The notes beneath the pieces were generated by a model that was not told where the DNA came from, searched no databases, and worked only from the letters and a program-made list of their open reading frames with translations. The position numbers and the translations under genes are program-made. This document shows, in pieces, positions 61,073 through 64,000 of a stretch of 64,000 nucleotides of DNA. Each line of letters begins with the position of its first letter. Positions within the stretch are counted from its first letter, which is position 1. Source of the stretch: an uncultured Bacteroides sp. (GTDB lineage: Bacteria; Bacteroidota; Bacteroidia; Bacteroidales; Bacteroidaceae); assembly GCF_902491285.1 (NCBI RefSeq), contig NZ_CABUHK010000008.1, forward strand, positions 1 to 64,000. Direction: 5' to 3'.

Positions 61073-62602
61073 CTATAATCGTTTGGGGTTCCGGCGGTCA
61101 TTACGATGTATCACAGTCACCGGTACCAGTTGTTGAATCTTCTTTTTGATGATGCAGTAACCGCCTTCCACGCAGTCGGGACCGTCGGCGGGAAATTTCA
61201 GCCGCAGGGTGAACAGTCTGAACTGGTCGTCCAGACGTTTCATGTGCGGGTTGTTTCTTTCAGCTTCGTTGAGGATAAGGTTTCCTTCCCGGTTTAAAGG
61301 TTCCAGGTTGGCTTCGATACGGGTAGCCTTGTCGGTCTTTCTTGCTTCGTCGGGCTGGATGTATAATTGGATATTCCTTTCACGGCGTACCTTACCCACC
61401 AAAGGCTTGAATACCTGCTGGAAGAAAGGGTCCTGCAGTTTATTGTTCTCCATGTAGCAATACACAGGCACCTTGCCGCCTACATACTCCAGCAGCTGTA
61501 CATACCAGTCGATGAACTCCGCATTCAGCCCGCGGTCTAGGCAGGGCTTGATGATATAGAGTTTCGGACCGATCATCCCCATCAGGATACAGCTTTTCGT
61601 ACTGCTGTTCTTGCTCTTGTTCTCGCCGGGTGCCGGGTCGCCGTAAATGACCAGGAACTGGAACTTCTTGAGGTCAGGTACTTTGCCGTAAGTGATCTCC
61701 TTAAATACTTCGCCTTCTGTTACCGGGTTGTTGAAGTATTCCGTCTGCTGGGCGGCAGTACTGATTTTAGACAGAGCGATATCAATACTTTCTTCTGTAT
61801 TTTTAGACGGCCAGGTACTGTATCCTTTTTCATCACGGATGTTCACTACGTCCCAATGATCAGCCATGTGTCCGGCACGTACCACGCAGCAGTCACGGGC
61901 AATGATATTTCCACAGAAAACAATCAGTGTTTTTACCGCCGTGTCACGTGTCCCGTACAGTGCTTTTTCCCACCATGTCCAGTTCTTGTCTATCGTGTCC
62001 GGATTCCGGCAGCCTTCATCCGTATCGAAGTCATCTACCAGCAGCACATCCGGACGGACAGCGCCGTTGCGGCTGCCACGAGGAGCGTTTCCGGCACCGA
62101 CAGCACGGAATGAACAACCGCATTTGGTGACAAACTCCTCGGCACACCAGTTGCCGAGATTCACCTGCACACCATAATAAGCACGTATCAGGGCATTCTC
62201 TTCAAACTGTTTCTTATAAGGATCGAGCAACCGGACAGCACTGTCCTGTGTGGCGGAAGCCATCATCACGTTGCACTTCTTTTTCGTAAGCGCAAGGTAC
62301 ATGACGATAAACATCACCGTCGTACTTTTCGCCAGTCCCCGTGCCCATGACAATACTTCGAACCATTCCTCGTGTTTGATGCAACGTCGGATAGCCTTTA
62401 TCTGGAACTCTGCAAATTCAAACTTGCAGTACTCGGGGAAAAAGAAGCTGATCCATTCTATCGGATCAGCTTCCAGACGGGCACGGTCCTTGGCAATCTG
62501 CGCCTGCGTCAGATTGACGTCGGAATTTTGGCGGCGAAGTCCGGATTCATAGAAGACTGCCCATTCCCTAAGCGCATCACGGTCTTTTTGCGTCTGTGTC
62601 AT
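61073..62602 (-). CDS. Terminase large subunit, Mu gp28-like
   Basis: 509 aa. Walker A region SWARGLAKSTT (about 85-95), Walker B VLLVDDFD (186-193), coupling motif and a nuclease domain with FLVIYGDPAPGENK carrying the first metal Asp. The C-terminus ends PVTVIHRNDRRNPKRL. It drives DNA packaging into the prohead. It overlaps the small subunit stop by 4 bp. Confidence 0.93.
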   Translation of the reverse strand: MTQTQKDRDALREWAVFYESGLRRQNSDVNLTQAQIAKDRARLEADPIEWISFFFPEYCKFEFAEFQIKAIRRCIKHEEWFEVLSWARGLAKSTTVMFIVMYLALTKKKCNVMMASATQDSAVRLLDPYKKQFEENALIRAYYGVQVNLGNWCAEEFVTKCGCSFRAVGAGNAPRGSRNGAVRPDVLLVDDFDTDEGCRNPDTIDKNWTWWEKALYGTRDTAVKTLIVFCGNIIARDCCVVRAGHMADHWDVVNIRDEKGYSTWPSKNTEESIDIALSKISTAAQQTEYFNNPVTEGEVFKEITYGKVPDLKKFQFLVIYGDPAPGENKSKNSSTKSCILMGMIGPKLYIIKPCLDRGLNAEFIDWYVQLLEYVGGKVPVYCYMENNKLQDPFFQQVFKPLVGKVRRERNIQLYIQPDEARKTDKATRIEANLEPLNREGNLILNEAERNNPHMKRLDDQFRLFTLRLKFPADGPDCVEGGYCIIKKKIQQLVPVTVIHRNDRRNPKRL

Positions 62603-63042
62603 AAACTATCCTTTATAAAAGCGTCCCACAATCGAAGAAACTCCTTGCTCTTATCCAGATCGAACGGTCGCAGCCAGTTGATGAATTTCATACCTACACT
62701 GATAATGTCGGCAACACCTACATCTGTTTCCATCTTCTTAATAGCTGTCGCCAACTTGTTCAGTGTGTCGGCTTCGGCGGCATTGGCATAACGCTTTCCC
62801 TCTTCACGCTCACTGATCACACGGTTGATCTCCGCTACTTGCCGGTGCAGGCTGGCAACCTGCTGTTCTCGGGTAAGTGTCATGCCTACTTTCATTTCCT
62901 CCCATTTCTCCGCTGCTATCCAGCGGTTGATGGTGTTGCGTGATACACCTACTTTGTCCGCGATCTCCTGTTGTGTCAGGTTATCTTTCAGATATAATGT
63001 GCGGGCATAACCCTTTTTCTGTTGTGTGGTCAAATCTGCCAT
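62599..63042 (-). CDS. Terminase small subunit-like, HTH
   Basis: 147 aa. N-terminal HTH YLKDNLTQQEIADKVGVSRNTINRWIAAEKWEEMK is followed by helical oligomerisation parts. The pattern matches DUF1804-type small terminase proteins of Mu-like phages. It heads the left-facing late block. Confidence 0.85.
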   Translation of the reverse strand: MADLTTQQKKGYARTLYLKDNLTQQEIADKVGVSRNTINRWIAAEKWEEMKVGMTLTREQQVASLHRQVAEINRVISEREEGKRYANAAEADTLNKLATAIKKMETDVGVADIISVGMKFINWLRPFDLDKSKEFLRLWDAFIKDSL

Positions 63043-63165
63043 GATGATAAGTCGTTAGAATTTACACAAAGGTCATTATCCCGGAGGTGAACAGGAAAAA
63101 AGCGCAAAGAGGTTACAGACAATGCCACAGCGCCTGCATACTTGCCCGCAAGCGTTACACACTTT

Positions 63166-63203
63166 TTTGTACGGTTGCCCCTGTCACTATAAGTTTGTGA
63201 CAG
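63166..63203 (+). promoter_or_regulatory. Late promoter with overlapping palindrome before protease gene
   Basis: TTTG (63166-63169) and TAAGTTTG (63190-63197) are 20 bp apart. CTGTCAC (63181-63187) and GTGACAG (63197-63203) form a perfect 7-bp inverted repeat over the -7 box, a likely operator. Confidence 0.7.
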
Positions 63204-63262
63204 ATTCAAAGCCGGAGACGCACATTGCATCGCTGCCGGCACTATATCCTAAATGCTGAAAT

Positions 63263-64000
63263 ATGATTCTTTTTAAATCCATACTGAATGAAAAGACTGC
63301 CAGTCTGCTGCTCTACGGAGAAATCAGTGACGAAGGCGGTGACGGCAAGATAGCCAGCCGTGACATCGTGAACGAAGTGATGTACATGGACGGCAGTTAT
63401 GAGAACCTGAATATCCGGATCAATTCCATTGGCGGTGATGTTTATCCCGGTATAGCCATTTTCAACGCTATCCGGCAATGCAAGAGTAACGTCACTATCT
63501 ACATAGACGGTATTGCCGCCAGCATTGCGGGAGTCATTGCCCTGTGCGGAAAACGGGTGGAAATGAGCCGTTATTCCCGCATGATGCTGCATAATGTCAG
63601 TGGTGGGTGTTACGGTAACAAAAAGGATCTTCAGGACATGATCTCTACTATCGAAAGCCTAGAGGATACCATTGCCGAAATTATTGCCGGACGTTGCGGC
63701 AGGGATAAGGAAGAAGTGAAAAACGCCTATTTCGATGGTACCGACCACTGGCTGAAGGCGGACGAAGCCCTCTCCCTCGGACTCATTGACGCTATCTACG
63801 ATGTGGAAGCTGTACCCGAAGAGAGTACCACGGATGACATATACCGCATATTTACTAACCGGCTGGAGCTGGAGCAACAGCCACAAAACCCTGATAAAAT
63901 GAAATTGGAAGACTTTAAAAAGATTCCCCGCTTTGCTAACTGCGCGGACGAAGCGGCAGTGATGTCCATGCTTGGCGATACTGCCCAAAAAGCGGACAAG
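63263..64000 (+). CDS. ClpP-like prohead protease with likely nested scaffold, partial
   Basis: 246 codons to the window end, still open. ClpP fold: SIGGDVYPGIAIFNAI, catalytic Ser in DGIAASIAGVIAL, His in MMLHNVSGG, and an acidic residue after that in the SLGLIDAIYDV region. An in-frame ATG at 63899 (residue 213) starts MKLEDFKKIPRFANC, which may be a nested scaffold protein as Z within I in Mu. It is divergent from the terminase block. Confidence 0.88.
   Translation, partial: MILFKSILNEKTASLLLYGEISDEGGDGKIASRDIVNEVMYMDGSYENLNIRINSIGGDVYPGIAIFNAIRQCKSNVTIYIDGIAASIAGVIALCGKRVEMSRYSRMMLHNVSGGCYGNKKDLQDMISTIESLEDTIAEIIAGRCGRDKEEVKNAYFDGTDHWLKADEALSLGLIDAIYDVEAVPEESTTDDIYRIFTNRLELEQQPQNPDKMKLEDFKKIPRFANCADEAAVMSMLGDTAQKADK

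Larger units (their letters stand above)
43781..64000 (+). mobile_element. Mu-like transposable prophage, left 20 kb (continues past window)
   Basis: Gene content sets the call: repressor and Cro/Ner-like gene, DDE transposase with AAA+ partner, GemA-like and Gam proteins, and a Mu-type head set (gp28-like terminase, gp29-like portal, F-like, gp36-like, G-like, and I-like protease). The left boundary is placed at a TG at 43781, followed by repeated TTTAGGGATAC-type sites, by analogy with Mu ends. The right end and the target duplication cannot be seen. The phage resembles transposable phages known from Bacteroides, such as Hankyphage, but no reverse transcriptase is visible in this part. Confidence 0.88.

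Noticed and set aside
43781..64000. Diversity-generating retroelement
   Set aside because: Known Bacteroides transposable phages may carry one, but no reverse transcriptase or template/variable repeat pair is seen in this part; it could lie beyond the window.

Overview
The window looks like a chromosome segment of a gut Bacteroides (order Bacteroidales). The signs are repeated Bacteroidales promoters (a -7 box TAnnTTTG, often with TTTG about 20 bp upstream), lipoprotein and TonB-type envelope genes, DUF4625, DUF4494 and DUF1016 families, and moderate-to-low GC with sparse Shine-Dalgarno sequences. No rRNA, tRNA or CRISPR array was recognised.

Host part (1 to about 43,780). A SIMPL-domain protein and a decayed gene are followed by a His-rich small protein, a TonB-dependent receptor and a His-rich DUF4625 lipoprotein, probably a metal-uptake operon. 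Next is a respiratory nitrite ammonification operon (nrfH, nrfA, ResB-like and CcsA-like cytochrome c maturation proteins, then an outer-membrane barrel), beside a Crp/Fnr regulator. From 11 to 28 kb lies a redox and detoxification region: AraC regulator, nitroreductase, flavodoxin-like reductase, metallo-beta-lactamase-fold protein, tricorn-like protease, a second Dxs-like enzyme, methyltransferase, MFS exporter, alpha/beta hydrolase, cyclophilin-like lipoprotein, DUF3737, PatB-type lyase, EamA transporter and a secreted cupin-CMD-CMD fusion. Five promoters here share one architecture: two direct repeats (TCTGTAATT-like) exactly 21 bp apart, the nearer starting exactly 38 bp before the -7 box. 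They form an unannotated regulon.

After an OmpA-family protein (29.1-30.2 kb) comes a compact five-gene cassette (30.4-36.2 kb) matching the STM4011-STM4015 families: WGR/LRR protein, ATP-grasp-like protein, sulfatase-like hydrolase and two radical SAM proteins, the last fused to a HAD phosphatase. It looks like a biosynthetic system of unknown product. A stretch of Crp-type regulators, SMR and MATE drug exporters (the MATE gene behind a predicted attenuator RNA), a DUF1016 nuclease, an AraC regulator with a flavin-binding-type protein, and a DJ-1/PfpI protein leads to the prophage.

Prophage part (about 43,780 to beyond 64,000). This is a Mu-like transposable phage, similar in gene content to known transposable Bacteroides phages. 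It has two convergent accessory genes near the left end, a repressor and Cro/Ner-like gene with three matching operators, a DDE transposase (MuA-like) and AAA+ ATPase (MuB-like), GemA-like and Gam proteins, many small early genes, and a tyrosine recombinase, which is unusual for a transposable phage. The left-facing head and packaging block holds tail-completion, F-like, portal, gp36-like and large and small terminase genes. A right-facing ClpP-like prohead protease is cut by the window end. The right end of the phage and any diversity-generating retroelement lie outside the window.
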